DNA of 64,000 bases from Epiperipatus broadwayi (Eukaryota > Onychophora > Udeonychophora > Euonychophora > Peripatidae), in the NCBI GenBank assembly GCA_028023455.1, contig JAQFVV010000049.1:5381149-5445148 (forward strand), read 5' to 3'. Every line of letters starts with the position of its first letter. Position 1 is the stretch's first letter. Of this stretch, positions 1 to 13,485 are shown piece by piece. The notes beneath the pieces were generated by a model. It searched no databases. It saw only the letters and a program-made list of their open reading frames with translations, and was not told the DNA's origin. The translations under genes were made by a program, and so were the position numbers.

Positions 1-1552
1 GGGAAACATTGTGTGATGAATTGTTTCCAGTGCAGTGCAGAAATGAAGGAAGTGATCCTGTGTCTCTTCTTTTCTATGACATAGTCCACAAAGAGGGTCT
101 ATATTTGTATAGAATCTACGAAATCTAAGGAAATGGGTTGTGGGTAGAGCATTGAGATTAAGCTTAAGTAGAAAATCAAATAATTTTGGTTCTAATGACC
201 ATTTTCTGAATTGTTGCAGTAGTTGCCTGTTGTCTATTCCAAGAACTGATGGATGTAAATTAGGTGTCTGGTTTGGGTTTAGTATATTATAAATATCCCA
301 GTATGTATACTTGTTGTCATTATTGAGTGATATTTTGTTGTATATTGGCTTGAGTTCTTCAATCAGTGTGGATAGATATCCATATGAAGGGGGTGGTCTG
401 TCTGTGAGTATTATACTGATTACACACTCCAGGTCTGGTATACTGATTACACACTCCAGGTCTGGAAATCTTTTTATGGTTGCTGTTATTAGATTTACTT
501 ATTTCTGTGTGTAAAAAACATTGATTGTATGGAGTCCAAGTCCATTGCTATGTGGTGGTCTGCTCAGATTTTTTAAAGAGATTGCCACTGTCTTTTTCTT
601 CCATATTAGTTTGTTACAGATTGACGAGATTTTAGATATGAATGTTTTTGCAAATTTGATTATAGGTGTGTAGTATGTAATTTTTGTAATTATAAGTTGA
701 TTAAATAGTGCTACCTTTGCGTATATTGACAGGTATGACTTTTCAAGTGAGGCTGTGATTTTTTCAGCATCTTTTTTTAATTTATTTTGAATTTTTTGCC
801 TCATTCCATTGGTTCCAAGGTAGAATGGGAAACCAAGGAAAGCAGATGGTTTACCATTAAACATCTCCGTACAGTGCTTGCCTGTGTATATTGACCATGC
901 AGCAGTTTTATTTGTGTTAATTTTTAAATTAAAATTTGAGGTATAATTCTTGATTATCTCTTGTAATATGGGGAGGTTCTTTTTAGAGGGGAGGAAAATG
1001 GTTACATCATCCATATAGGCTATGCATGATATATTTAAGGCAGTGTTTGGAATTTGAATGCCTTTTATTTTTTTCTGTATTTCTATTAATAGAGGATTTA
1101 TATATATTGTAAAAAGCAAGGCACTCAGGGGGGATTCTTGTGGGATGGATTGACTTGGTCTGAAGGCTGGTGATTTTTTCCCATTCAATGTGATGGGAAT
1201 TTCATGGCTGAGTAGCAGATTGGCTATTATATATATTAGGGATGGAGGTGTTGTTGTTTTTTTCAGCACGTCTAATAATTTGGCTATAGGCACTGAGTCA
1301 AAAGCTGCCTCAATGTCTAGTTGAACTATAATTGGTGCATATTTCCTTCTTTTTTTTACTACTTCGATAATTGTTTTGTACATTAAGGCACCCTGGCCAA
1401 TGGATGATCCTTTTTTGGCATATTGTGCTGATGATAACACAGGGAGTATGTGTTGTTCTATTTTTTCCTTTATCACTCTTTCAAGAATTTTTATTCCTAA
1501 AGGTCCCATTGAAATTGGTCTTAGATTAGATAAAGATGATATTGCTGTAGGA
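1..1552 (-). pseudogene. LINE-A ORF2, reverse transcriptase core and C-terminus
   Basis: This is the catalytic RT part of ORF2, which would copy the element RNA at the nicked target. Counting from the Met at 1509, motif A is QLDIEAAFDS (Asp65 and Asp71), the QGSP-type motif reads PQESP (residues 123-127) and the active-site loop is YMDD (165-168). The frame is open upstream of that Met to about 1552, where LRPIS, the usual start of the RT fingers, can be read. One TAA at 499-501 interrupts the frame. Below it the same frame is open to position 1 and holds a C-terminal motif, C-x2-C-H, then H and C, at 37-99. The Glu in PQESP replaces a Gly usual in LINEs, and YMDD is less common than the typical LINE box. 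The frame contains an in-frame 27-bp duplication at 412-465. Confidence 0.88.
412..465. repeat. Two tandem 27-bp units inside LINE-A ORF2
   Basis: The 27-bp units at 412-438 and 439-465 are identical, each ending in ACACTCCAGGTCTGG. The length is a multiple of three, so the ORF2 frame below the 499 stop is kept and nine codons are duplicated. This is a local tandem duplication, probably from replication slippage. Confidence 0.95.
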
Positions 1553-2012
1553 TTTTGTTAAATGGAACCATTGCAATTGGGTATAGACTTTGTATGTTGT
1601 AAACTTTTTGGGATATGTAATTGGCTAGATCACACAGGTATTTTGCTGTGAAGTGACTAAGATGTTTGAACACAAATTTGGGAATTCCTTGTGGTCCTGG
1701 GTGACATGTGTTTGTTATTGTTGCAAGTTGAAATACAATGTCAGTTGTTATTGGTGTGTCTGTTTCAGGGTCTCCAAATATGTCTTCATTTGGTATGTAC
1801 ACTCTCTGTTTTTGCAGTTTTCTTTTAAAGTGTTGATATATTGGGTTTATCATGTTATGTCCAGCTGTTATAGAGCCATCTATTTCAAGTGCCATAGGCA
1901 CTCTGACTGTGGATGGGTATCCCAATGCCCACCGTATGTATGCTCTGGTCCAAGTATGTTGTTGTGTAAGGCATATTTTTTTATTGCTACATATTGCTTT
2001 AGTGTATTGCAT
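1521..2012 (-). pseudogene. LINE-A ORF2, linker and first RT block
   Basis: This segment lies between the endonuclease and the catalytic RT motifs. It carries GPQGIPKFVFKHL, typical of the block just before the RT fingers, where LINEs have a GPDGIP-like motif, and ends in an MVPFNKI segment matching the usual 'pIpK' stretch. It is in a different frame from both neighbours. The shift to the downstream RT lies near 1552, where the other frame reads on into LRPIS. The shift from the endonuclease lies between about 2012 and 2040. These are indels in one ancestral ORF2, not separate genes. Confidence 0.8.
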
Positions 2013-2035
2013 GTATTGTTGTACATTTCTGTAAG

Positions 2036-2989
2036 TTATTTAATTTGTGTTTGATTATCTGTAGTTGGTCTGGAAATGGTTATTCTTTTATGTAGTTCAT
2101 CTGCCAATGCTAATAATCTGGTGGGGGGTGTTGAGTTGCAGGTAATATGATTGATGTTGAAAGAAAGTATATTGGTGAATGCTATATACTTTTGTACTGG
2201 ATCGAGTGACATGTTTTGAAATTTTTGGAGCATTATATATGTTTCTGAGTATAAGAATTCAGTTGTTTGTGCTGGAAGAAGTATTCTCATAGTCTTTTGG
2301 AGGGCTATTGTTGTATTCTGTATTTTTGTTAGGTCGAGGGTGAAGAACTGAGCAGCATGATCTGAGATTATAGATGGACAGAGTTCAAGATTAAAATAAT
2401 GATGTAACATTGGTGAGTAGAAACACAAATCAATAACTGACTTATATCTACTGTTATTAAAAGATATTGAGTTTGATGGGAGAAAACCCTCAGCACTCAT
2501 AAGTGGGATTGTTATTTGATGGATCCATTTGGTGACAAAAGTTTGGTAGGTCATGTTGAAATCTCCCAGGAGTATTATGGGATTTGGTGTTGCTGTAAGC
2601 ATTGAATTTATTGTTGCTATTATTCTGGAGATGATGACAGGACCTGGTGGTATATATACAAATACTAGGTTAAGGGTGATATTTTTATGATTGAGTGTTA
2701 ATATGATAAGATTAGAGTCAATATATATAATTTTAAAAGAATTGAAAGGGCAGTTGTGGGATATAATTATGCCTGTGCCACCTGATGGTGATGATAATTG
2801 CCTTGAGCAGGCACAAAAACCTTGGCTGACTAAATATTTTTGTGGATCAATATAAGAGCTGCTGTATATTTTTGTTTCCAAAAGCCCCAGTATGTGTGGT
2901 TGTGTTATATGTAACCATTTTTTGAGATCAAAAAGTTTTTTGGTTGCATTTAAGCCTCTAATGTTGAGAGATCCAATTTTTATCTTCAT
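2036..2989 (-). pseudogene. LINE-A ORF2, APE-type endonuclease domain
   Basis: This is the N-terminal domain of ORF2, which nicks target DNA to prime reverse transcription. The family's catalytic signatures are present in order, counted from the Met at 2989: SLNIRGL (Asn9), LLETK (Glu38), a GGTGIII block (70-76), VYIPPG (111-116), GDFNM (Asp143, Asn145), IDLCF (Asp187) and SDHAAQF (Asp210, His211). The domain is full length and uninterrupted for 317 codons, so by motif it could still fold, but it is frameshifted from the RT below 2036. I take the Met at 2989 as the start because SLNIRGL sits right behind it, as is usual for ORF2 proteins. ORF1 ends about 320 bp upstream. Confidence 0.9.
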
Positions 2990-3310
2990 GTTTTTAATAA
3001 TTTTTTAACAGGGTATTGATTTTTATTTATTTTTAATACTAAATTTTTGTTTATATTGCAGTAGATGGATGCTGATACATATTTAAGACATTGTTGGGTT
3101 TATTATCAGATTTTCTTTCATTTAATATTGCTTCAGACTCTATACAAGCAATTTGTGATGAAACCAAACAGGTATCCATTTGTTGTTGGCTTACATCCAT
3201 TTCTATTTCATCACTTTCTAAATTGTATATGTCTGATGAGTTGTGCTTTTGGTCTGTTTTTTTTTGCCTTTTTGGATTCTTGGTTTTTATGTGGTCTACC
3301 TGGCTTTCTT

Positions 3311-4661
3311 TTACCCTCTGGTGTATTCTCTTGAATAGGTGGAAGAAGGGCTTCTATTGCATCCATTATGTTTGATGCAGTTTTGTTTATAATTGTAGTT
3401 TTTTTTTATTATTGGTATCTTTATATTATCTGGATTTATATTTTCATCATATAGCTGTGTGTATACTTTCTGTTTGTTGATTTTTACTTGGTATCCCTTT
3501 TGTTTTATTGAGATGATGATCCTGTTATGTAATTGCTGTATTTTGTGTTGTGGTTTCTTGCGAGTTATTTTCGTTTGACTCTTGGATTTCTGTGTTAGTT
3601 TTTGTGTTATTATTTCTTTGGTTGGTCTTTGGGATAGGCAATTCTGCTCCATTATCATTTTTGTTTGTGGGTGTTTGAAACTGTTTTTTTCCGGTTTCTA
3701 TTATTGAGTTGCCAATGGATATAGTGTTATTATAAATTTTATTTTCATCATCACTGGGTTGTTCTGGGGAGAGGATTTTAGTTTGTTCACAGTGATTGCT
3801 TTTTGTGTTATCGCACTGAGTTGCTAGGTGTCTTCTCTGTTCACAGCCAAAACAATATGGCTTTAGACCTCTTATGTGAAGAGAGAGTGTCGCTTCTTGA
3901 TCTGTAATCTGTGTTGGAATCGTTGAGGCATCTATGTTTTTATGTAGTTTTATTTTAAATTCAAAACGATTACTACATATCGGTATAGGTGTGTCTTTTA
4001 AATATATAGGCTGTAGGGCAATTACTTTTCCAAACAGGTTTATCATTTTTTGAAAATCTTATATGTTGTATTTAAGATAAGTATTTGTAAGTACTCCAGT
4101 AATTATATTTTTCCGGTTTTCATCTATAATTATGAGTGTGTAATTATCAAGTGCTAAAATAGTGGATTGAAAACGTTCTTTTTGCTGCTGAGTATAAAAA
4201 TCAATGGTTATATATCGAGAATTTGGATGGTCTGCGATACAAGAGATTGTTTCCCATAGTGCATTTTGCATTATTGCTTCATATAATAAAGCTTTTGGGA
4301 AATGATATAATGAGCATTGATTATCGGTTACTGCGAGTACTAACAATGTTGGTGAAAAAAACCTGCGAAAAGTTTCAAATAACGTACGAGGCACCGTATT
4401 ACTGAAACGGTCCGTCACATTTTCAAGCGTTTCTTTTGTCCAGATTGTGGCTGGGGGTTGATTTTCCTCTCAAGTGTTTAGATCAAGAGTTTTTATATCA
4501 TTTGTATTTGTTCTACGGAAGTGTGGTATTTGGGTTGGTGCTGTAATATTGCTATTACTTTTAAGTACTTTTGCATACGAAATAGGCAATTTTGAAACTA
4601 ACGATGTTGTTAATTTCGTATTGGTGCTTAATTCACTCACGCTTGACTGGACAGTAGCCAT
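3311..4661 (-). pseudogene. LINE-A ORF1, zinc-knuckle RNA-binding protein
   Basis: One minus-strand frame runs from the ATG at 4659-4661 to the stop at 3525, broken by an in-frame TGA near 4470 and a TAA near 4059. The text then continues in a second frame to 3311, so there is probably a frameshift in the low-complexity Asn/Thr/Lys stretch between 3658 and 3525. The middle holds a single knuckle, C-F-G-C-E-Q-R-R-H-L-A-T-Q-C (CX2CX4HX4C), as in gag-like ORF1 proteins that coat the element RNA. The C-terminus is rich in Lys, Gln and Asn. ORF1 proteins evolve quickly and I recognise no family beyond the knuckle. The first codons (ATGGCTACTG) match those of the retroposed unit at 16413. Confidence 0.78.
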
Positions 4662-4850
4662 GATTTATTCTGACTCAAGTCAGTATATATTTTTTTTTTA
4701 AAAAAAGATATTAAAACACACCGATATTTTTCAAAAAACTCTATTAATCTATTATATGATTCCATTTTTCCTGTATTATGTTTGTTTTGTGAATAACAAG
4801 TTGGAACAAAAGTAAAAAATAAATACTTACATCGGAGAACTTAAGGATTC

Positions 4851-6739
<1,889 letters not shown>

Positions 6740-6865
6740 ATCACACTTGAGTAGGCACAAGATAGGGATTTTATGCACAAGCCTTCTGGCATCTATTGAT
6801 TACTCTGTTTGGCACAGGGTGGCACTACTGTATGGAGAGTTTTGCCTTTGTTATGACACATATAT
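6740..6865. repeat. Foldback family F, copy 1 (partial)
   Basis: It holds the family core in order: AGTAGGCAC, GGGATTTTATGCACAAGCC, ATTGATTACTCTGT and TATGGAGAGTTTTGCC. The same order recurs near 10.9, 12.3, 34.2, 42.7-43.6 and 52.3 kb. The copy is one-armed; the opposite arm seen at 52.2 kb is missing. Confidence 0.8.
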
Positions 6866-9800
6866 GATATTTTAATGGTTTACATTTACTTTTTTCTTCC
6901 ATAGCAGATTATCTATCTTCATCTTTCACATCAAATTCTAAGTATTATACAGTTTTCTACTAATAAAACTCCATCAATATTTATACCATTCTTTATACAA
7001 AGTTCAAATTTAATGTAACTGAGTAACTTTCTGTATGTTTTTATGCTTATGACATACTTAGAATATTCATTGATTGCACAACAGTTTAAAAATACTATAG
7101 TCTTTCCTCAATACATATGTTCATTTTATACACTATTATTTTATAAAATAATGAGAAACGCTTGTAAAATATTTTTATATAATATAAGAAAATATAGAGC
7201 ATAATTTTGGACTACTATGAAAAAGTGAAAAAAAAATATTTGTACATTTCAGACATGCAGTGTTTGTAAGAAATAGTAGACCTTATTTGTTTGACATTGT
7301 GACCCTAGCAATAGTAAATGAAAAGAGGCAATCATGAGTAAAAATAAAGAGGGGAATAAAATTTAAAATGTTTTTAGAAGTGGGTATATAATTAGAAATA
7401 TGTTAAAGAAAACTAAAAGCTATGAAAAAAGTGAAACAAAAATTGTTATAATAAGATAGTAATGCTAATATTATGAACAGAATAATATTCAGAAAACATA
7501 AAAACTAATTGCTTAGAATTATTTTGTTTTGCTGTATACATTTCCCCAAAAGTCATTAATAATATTGTAGGTCAAAAACATCATAATCTTTCATTTCATG
7601 CTCATGATTTCAATTAATTAATAACCTGATCTTTAAGTCTGTGACATATAAACTTATTTTCAAAAGGTTTTGGATATTTTCTTTTAAGTGGACGATCCAT
7701 AGGCAACTCATTTCATCATCTAAGATTAATTGAGCTGTTCTTAGCTGTAAAATAAGAGTGAAAAGCCATTCAAAGTTTCATCCAACAGCAATTCATAACC
7801 TTAACTGAAACTGACTTATGCTTTATTATTCCTTTAAATAGCTATTTTATCCATTACATTTTTAGAGAGATACATATAAAAGAAGAATGCAAAGAATTTA
7901 TGACCAAAAGAATTAAATTTTTGTTTTCACAATATATCAATATTTTTAAAATCTTTTGAAAAGTAAATAAATATATGTCTTTTATAATATATTTTATAAA
8001 ACTAAATAATATGATTTTTTTTTTCTATAATTACACCCAAACAATATTCCAAAAACAAATTATTAGACTTGTAAGAAAGCTAAAAAAATGTATTTTTTAA
8101 GTCTGTATTTAAAGATATAAACCAGTAATATCACTATTTTGGTCATGCTTATAAGTGAGCATCCTATCATGTTTATTTATTATGTAAACATCTGCATAAA
8201 TAGTAACAGCAATAATATTAAGATCTTAGGTGATATAGAGTTATTGCATTTGTCTATTGGGCTATTAACTTAAGGCTGAACTTCATAGAAATTTGGAAAT
8301 TGCATCAGTTAATATGAAAGTTTTCAATTCAATTTACAATTTTTAAGCAAAAAACTTATAGCCAATTTGCTATTTTTCAATTTTTGTTTATTAAATTGCA
8401 TGTTCATATCCATATCTGGAGAATAAAGATCTTTAATTATTATGTTTGATCAAATTATTGTCAATGTATTGATCATATATTTGAATAGGATAACATTTAT
8501 TATCATTTGTGAGTATGTTATACTTTTATGATTCTGAGATTATTTGTTCTAAATGATTAGAACTTATGGAGTAGGCAATAGTAATTTCTCCTGCACATCT
8601 TTTAAGACTTAGTTTAAAAAACAGTGATATAATTTTTGATTAATAACAAATATTTTTAAATATAAATTTCATATATCTTATTTATATATAAAATGAAATA
8701 CTAATATCATTACAAATTATATTTATATAAGTTTAAATTCAAATCAAATATAGTAGAGTATATTATATACTAAAAGGTACATTTTAGATTTGTACCATCT
8801 ACAATAAGCTTGAATAATCAGTATTTACCAGATTGTAGTGTATTTAAACTCTTATCCCTGGACTAATTGGTGACCTAGGTGACGCTAGTGTTGAGACCTA
8901 ATCTTTTATTGTAATATACAATGTAATTTTAAAAATAAATGATATTATTATAGCAAACTATGTTTAAATTTAAATAAAATGACAAACCATATCTATGAAC
9001 ATAAATTGCTGCTTTGCATTGTATTTATAGATGATATATAAAAAAATCATTTATATTGGAAGCTTTTCTGCTGTGATTAAACTTCCTAAGATCACAAAAT
9101 AGATGTAGGAGATTATTAATGCAACAACAAGTGATTTTCAGTTGGCATTAAAATGGTGACAGCAGTAAAGGTATAGGCAAAATAAGTTTTATGGTTTTTA
9201 GAACAGCACTATGATAATTATTTTATAGCTTAAAATGTAAGATATGTTAAACACTACACTTACTAATTATTATATAAAAATAATGAAATAATGAGTAATC
9301 TAGGGAAATGATGTATCATATGAGTCATAAAGATGACAGCTTGCATTCTTATCCAGTATCCTCGAGCTTCTAAGAAAATAACTTTATTATTGAGGGAGAC
9401 TGTAAAGGACTTAGATATTAGGGTGCAAATATAAACATGATCAAGTGCTATTACTTAATCGTAGTACCATTTTGCATAGCTAGTATTAATAATTTTTAGG
9501 CAGAGAACAATATATATATATTATTTATTTACAACTGTTTTTTTTTTAAATGTGACCTAATATTTAAAATATTTAAGTTTCAAATGCAATAGTTATTCGC
9601 TTTTTTTTTTCGCTTCTTCTTATACTTCTAGAAGCGGAACATTTAAAACTTAAAACAACAAAAGAACAATGTTTTATGCATAAGCATTATAACAAATAAA
9701 AAGGATTTGCAAGTGAAATTAAAAAGGCTTAATACCCTCTAATCATCAAGTTTCAATTCTGAAGAAAAGTGTAAATTGCACTCTTTTATTGATATATCCA

Positions 9801-10894
9801 TTAATTAAAATTTTTTATCACTGCTTTCCTCTCATATTAAGTAATTACACTCTTTAACATTATATTTAAAATATATGTCATCTGTATTTTATTTTGATTA
9901 TTATTTTAAAATTTTAAATTTCATCTGGGGAATTTTTAATTAATCTTTTCATTACATTATTAATCGTAATTACATTTACTTCAATAATTCCGGTTGAAGA
10001 AATAAATTTTATATTTTAGTGTCTCAAATATTATAATCTCTCAATAAATTTCCAATTAAACTATCATTTGAAATTCAATCTTCTTATATAGATGCTAACA
10101 CTTCATGATTATTGAAGAATTACGTGTTTCAGTTAAAATTTATTTGACTTTGAACAAAATGCTTTCTTTGAGTTAGTTAATAAAAAAATATTATAACTTG
10201 TAAAAATCCCGATGAATATTTTATGAAGACATGTTTTTTAAAGAATACTACTTAATTATGAATAAGCTTCTGACAATAAGATAAAATTTATCATCCACTT
10301 TAAAATAAAAAAAATAATTAAATTTTATGAGAAAGTTATCTACATTTTTTTTTTTTTTTAAAAAAAAGGTTATTTACTTATATAGGTAAACGATAATCCC
10401 TACAATTTCATAATAAAAGTCTCAATAATTTTTCATCTTTTTACTTTGTAGGTGAAAATATACATATATCCAATTGTTAATCAAAACCTGGTTGAAATGT
10501 GAAAAAAGTTTCAAAATTTACTTGGCTTATTTTTGAATCCAGGTCATAAGCATGTCTATATAATGAGTCTCATTAAAAATTTAAAAAAAATGTTATATCC
10601 ATGTAATAAATAGTTTGGTATATTTTCTTGTTAATTTAGTTGCTATGGTAGTAGTAAAAAAAGAAGTGTTAATGGCTTTATTGTTAGGGAGTTTATAAGC
10701 AGTCCAGTGCCAGAGTTGATCCTGGTATCTCCAGATGTCAATCCAGATGCTCCATGAATTGTGCCAAACTGTACATGGTATATTAGCAGTAATAATGTTT
10801 TGTGATAATGTTCCAACTACACTACTTTCTCTTTTAAAACACTAAACATCACATTCTCACCATTCTTTATGCTTACTCAAGCTGTTTACACAGA
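6866..10894. other. AT-rich DNA without recognisable genes
   Basis: This is about 4 kb with no frame showing homology. I saw A and T runs and short TA tracts, and nothing supporting a gene, RNA gene or mobile element. The part near 8770-8910 is slightly less AT-rich, but I could not assign it. Confidence 0.55.
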
Positions 10895-11100
10895 AGCTAA
10901 TCTTTTCATACAGTAGCACCACTCAGTGCAACCCAGAGTAATCAATGAATGCAGGATGGTTTCTGCTAGAAAGTAGTCTGGGGATATTGGATGATTAGGC
11001 CCTAGGTAGGAATTTTATGTACAAACCTTCCTGCATCCATTGATTATTCTGATTTGCACTGAGTGGCACAACTATATGGAGACTTTAACCTCTGTGTTCT
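10895..11100. repeat. Foldback family F, copy 2, two-armed
   Basis: Left arm, about 10910-10953, reads through CACTCAGTGCAACCCAGAG and TAATCAATGAATGCAGG. Right arm, about 11029-11077, is its inverted counterpart: CCTGCATCCATTGATTATTC followed by TTTGCACTGAGTGGCAC. The middle carries AGTCTGGGGATATTGGAT, shared with the 43-kb copies. It looks like a non-autonomous foldback or MITE-type insertion; no coding capacity is seen. Confidence 0.8.
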
Positions 11101-11217
11101 TTGTCTTTTATTTGTTTATATTTGATTTTACTTACTGTAAGACATGCAAATGATAATTTAGTATTATTAACTTCATTTAACTTTGAGTACATATAATACT
11201 TTGGGTGCAATTTGAAA

Positions 11218-11690
11218 ATTATAAATAAAGGTGGGATTCCACCTTTACTGTTAAAATCAAGTTGCCCTGACAACAGTTGAGATTGTTATCTATATTGGGA
11301 TTGTCTAAGTGTTGACTGGTTTCTAATGGTTACTTATAAACCTATTTAGCCTTGAACATTACTACACTTATTATTTAAGTAATATTTTAATTGAAATTTG
11401 AAAATTATAATTGTAACTTGTAATGTTATAATTGATTATTTATTAGTCTGCATTCAGAATAGGTTACATTTATCTGCTTAAAGAGGTTTGTTTAAACTTC
11501 TTTGTATCAATAATTTTAATCTTTGTGATCAAGTTGCAATCATTAGTGTCTATATAAATATATGGGACTATAAATAAAAATGGGATTCCATCTTTATTGT
11601 TAAAAGTAGGTTGCCTTGACAACTGTTTGAAATTGTTGATTGTTATTGATATTGGTATTGTCCAAGTGTTGACTGGCTTTTGATGGTATA
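11218..11690. repeat. Direct pair of about 120-bp diverged repeats
   Basis: Segments at about 11218-11345 and 11566-11690 share ATAAATAAA, GGGATTCCA, CTTTA.TGTTAAAA and GTGTTGACTGG in the same order, about 350 bp apart. The divergence indicates an old duplication. No coding content is recognised and the DNA between the copies is unassigned. Confidence 0.75.
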
Positions 11691-12896
11691 TATATATATA
11701 TAATTTACTGCAAAATTTGATGCAGCTAAATGATAGATTCTGGAGATTAAGATTTTTAGATAATAGTTCAAACCTGTCATTTCCAATGTTAGAATTTTTT
11801 ACAAATTCCCAAGCAATAAACTTGTATTTTTTATATAATTAATAGATTAACATAAGCTTGAAATTGATGTCAATTTTAATCATTATATGGGACTCATCTT
11901 CTGGCCAAAATCTAGAAAATATTCTAAGGTGAAGATGAAAATTAGTACTACTTGGTAATCTTTAATAACTTAAGCCTACATTATATGACATTAATGTTAG
12001 AGAAATATAGTAACTTTAGAGAATCAAATGTTGTCTTAGTCTGAAGCAAATGATAAAGTAGCTTAATAATATTAGAGAAATATTTTGAAAATAGTACTTT
12101 TTTATGCATTATGTAGCTTCTATTCTAATTATTCAGATATCAGTCAGCTTCTTGATATAAATTCAAAATCTGTTTGTGATATTATAATCATTCAGATTTT
12201 AAAGTATGATTAAGCAATAGTTACATATGTAAATACTGAACTGGATTTAAAGTTGTAACCTTAATCATCAGCAGAGTAAAAATAACATTTTTTTCATAGA
12301 TTTTATAAAAATTGAACAACCAGGGAATTTATTTATAAACATTTTTGTATCCATTGATTACTAAGTCTTGCACTGGGTAACAGTAATATATTGAGAATTT
12401 GCTTCTGTTTTAATAAATAAGTAAATAGTTCATCAATCAGGAGATACTGTGACATTTTTGAGAACTGGAAATAACAGTGTTGTACTGCAATACAGGGACA
12501 TTTAGGTTTTGCTCCGTAACTTTACCATTGTACACAACATACTGACAAAATATAATATTCAATCAGTGTAGTGTTGAAATTATAAACTTGAAAGTTAATG
12601 ATTCTATGATCTTAACTCAATTCTGTCACTTTGATGCTCAAACATAATGTGATATTATGAATAATGAATCATTTGATTATTTATTACTTACTTCTTATAA
12701 AAGAAATGGAACATCTAGTATAATTTCTGTAAATATTTAAAAAAACTAAAAAATAATTACTATTTGTTGTAGAATAAGAGACAGTTTAAAAGATAAAAAA
12801 CACCAACAATTTTTAATGTTTAGAATAAAAATTTGTGAAAATAACTTCTAATCTTCTGTCATTATTTTTTGCTGACTGCCACTTTATTATTTTAAT
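11691..12896. repeat. AT-rich DNA with a diverged family F fragment near 12315-12405
   Basis: Within the otherwise featureless stretch, 12315-12405 retains the family F landmarks ATCCATTGATTACTAAGTCT, TGCACTGGGTAACAG and ATTGAGAATTTGC. The rest shows no homology that I recognise. Confidence 0.6.
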
Positions 12897-13485
12897 ATAT
12901 AGGATATACAAGCACAGACTTTCACATGACCCACCACTCACCACTCTATCTTATATCACTGAAACACTTGAACACATATATGTCAAAAAAAATAAATAAT
13001 CACTAATATACATATTTCATGCTAAGCTAGCAATCATCTGTTGGTCCAGATTATCATCTCTACACATATATGCAATAAGTGTTCAGATATATATTAAGAT
13101 AGCCAATCTTCATACTTTAATGGACAGGCTTCAATTCACTCCACACTACAACTCTTCAACCCTTCATCCAATTGAAAATCTGATGATGGAACACTCAAAG
13201 ACCACCCTGAGGCTGAAATTCTTGTCACACCCATGATGACCTAAAATCAATCTGACCCCTCATGTACAGGACATAATCCATTTAATACATATACAAGGGA
13301 TGGACAGACATCTCTACTATGTAATAACTGAAATACAGGCTTATTATATATACTTGTATCAATATATGTAATATATAGGGTATACAAGCACAGACTTTTA
13401 TATGACTCACCAGTCACCATTCTAACTCATATCACAAACACTTGAACACATATATCTCGAAAATATAAATAATCACCAATATATT
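12897..13485. repeat. Composite repeat G: foldback-family segment flanked by about 115-bp direct repeats
   Basis: Two direct copies, about 12897-13012 and 13370-13485, share TATACAAGCACAGACTTT, TATGAC/CATGAC, CACTTGAACACATATAT and AATAATCAC. The segment between them (about 13020-13330) is homologous, in inverted orientation, to 21422-21660. Shared marks include CTTCAATTCACTCCAC/CTTCAATCTTCTCCAC, GAAAATCTGATGATGGAAC and TTGGTCCAG. The direct repeats might be terminal repeats of a small element, but I see no coding region or clear TSD. Confidence 0.7.

Larger units (their letters stand above)
1..4735 (-). mobile_element. LINE-A, non-LTR retrotransposon, cut by the left window edge
   Basis: On the minus strand the order is ORF1 (zinc-knuckle protein), APE-type endonuclease, reverse transcriptase, then a C-terminal Cys/His motif, which is the standard two-ORF LINE layout. 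The 5' end is near 4700-4735, just before an AT-rich stretch and a long ATT repeat. The 3' end lies beyond position 1, so its tail and TSD cannot be seen. Lesions are few for an element of this size: two in-frame stops and one frameshift in ORF1, and two frameshifts and one stop in ORF2. This suggests a fairly recent copy. A second, more decayed member of the family lies at 18.8-20.6 kb. I did not assign a clade; the RT resembles APE-endonuclease LINEs in general. Confidence 0.9.
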
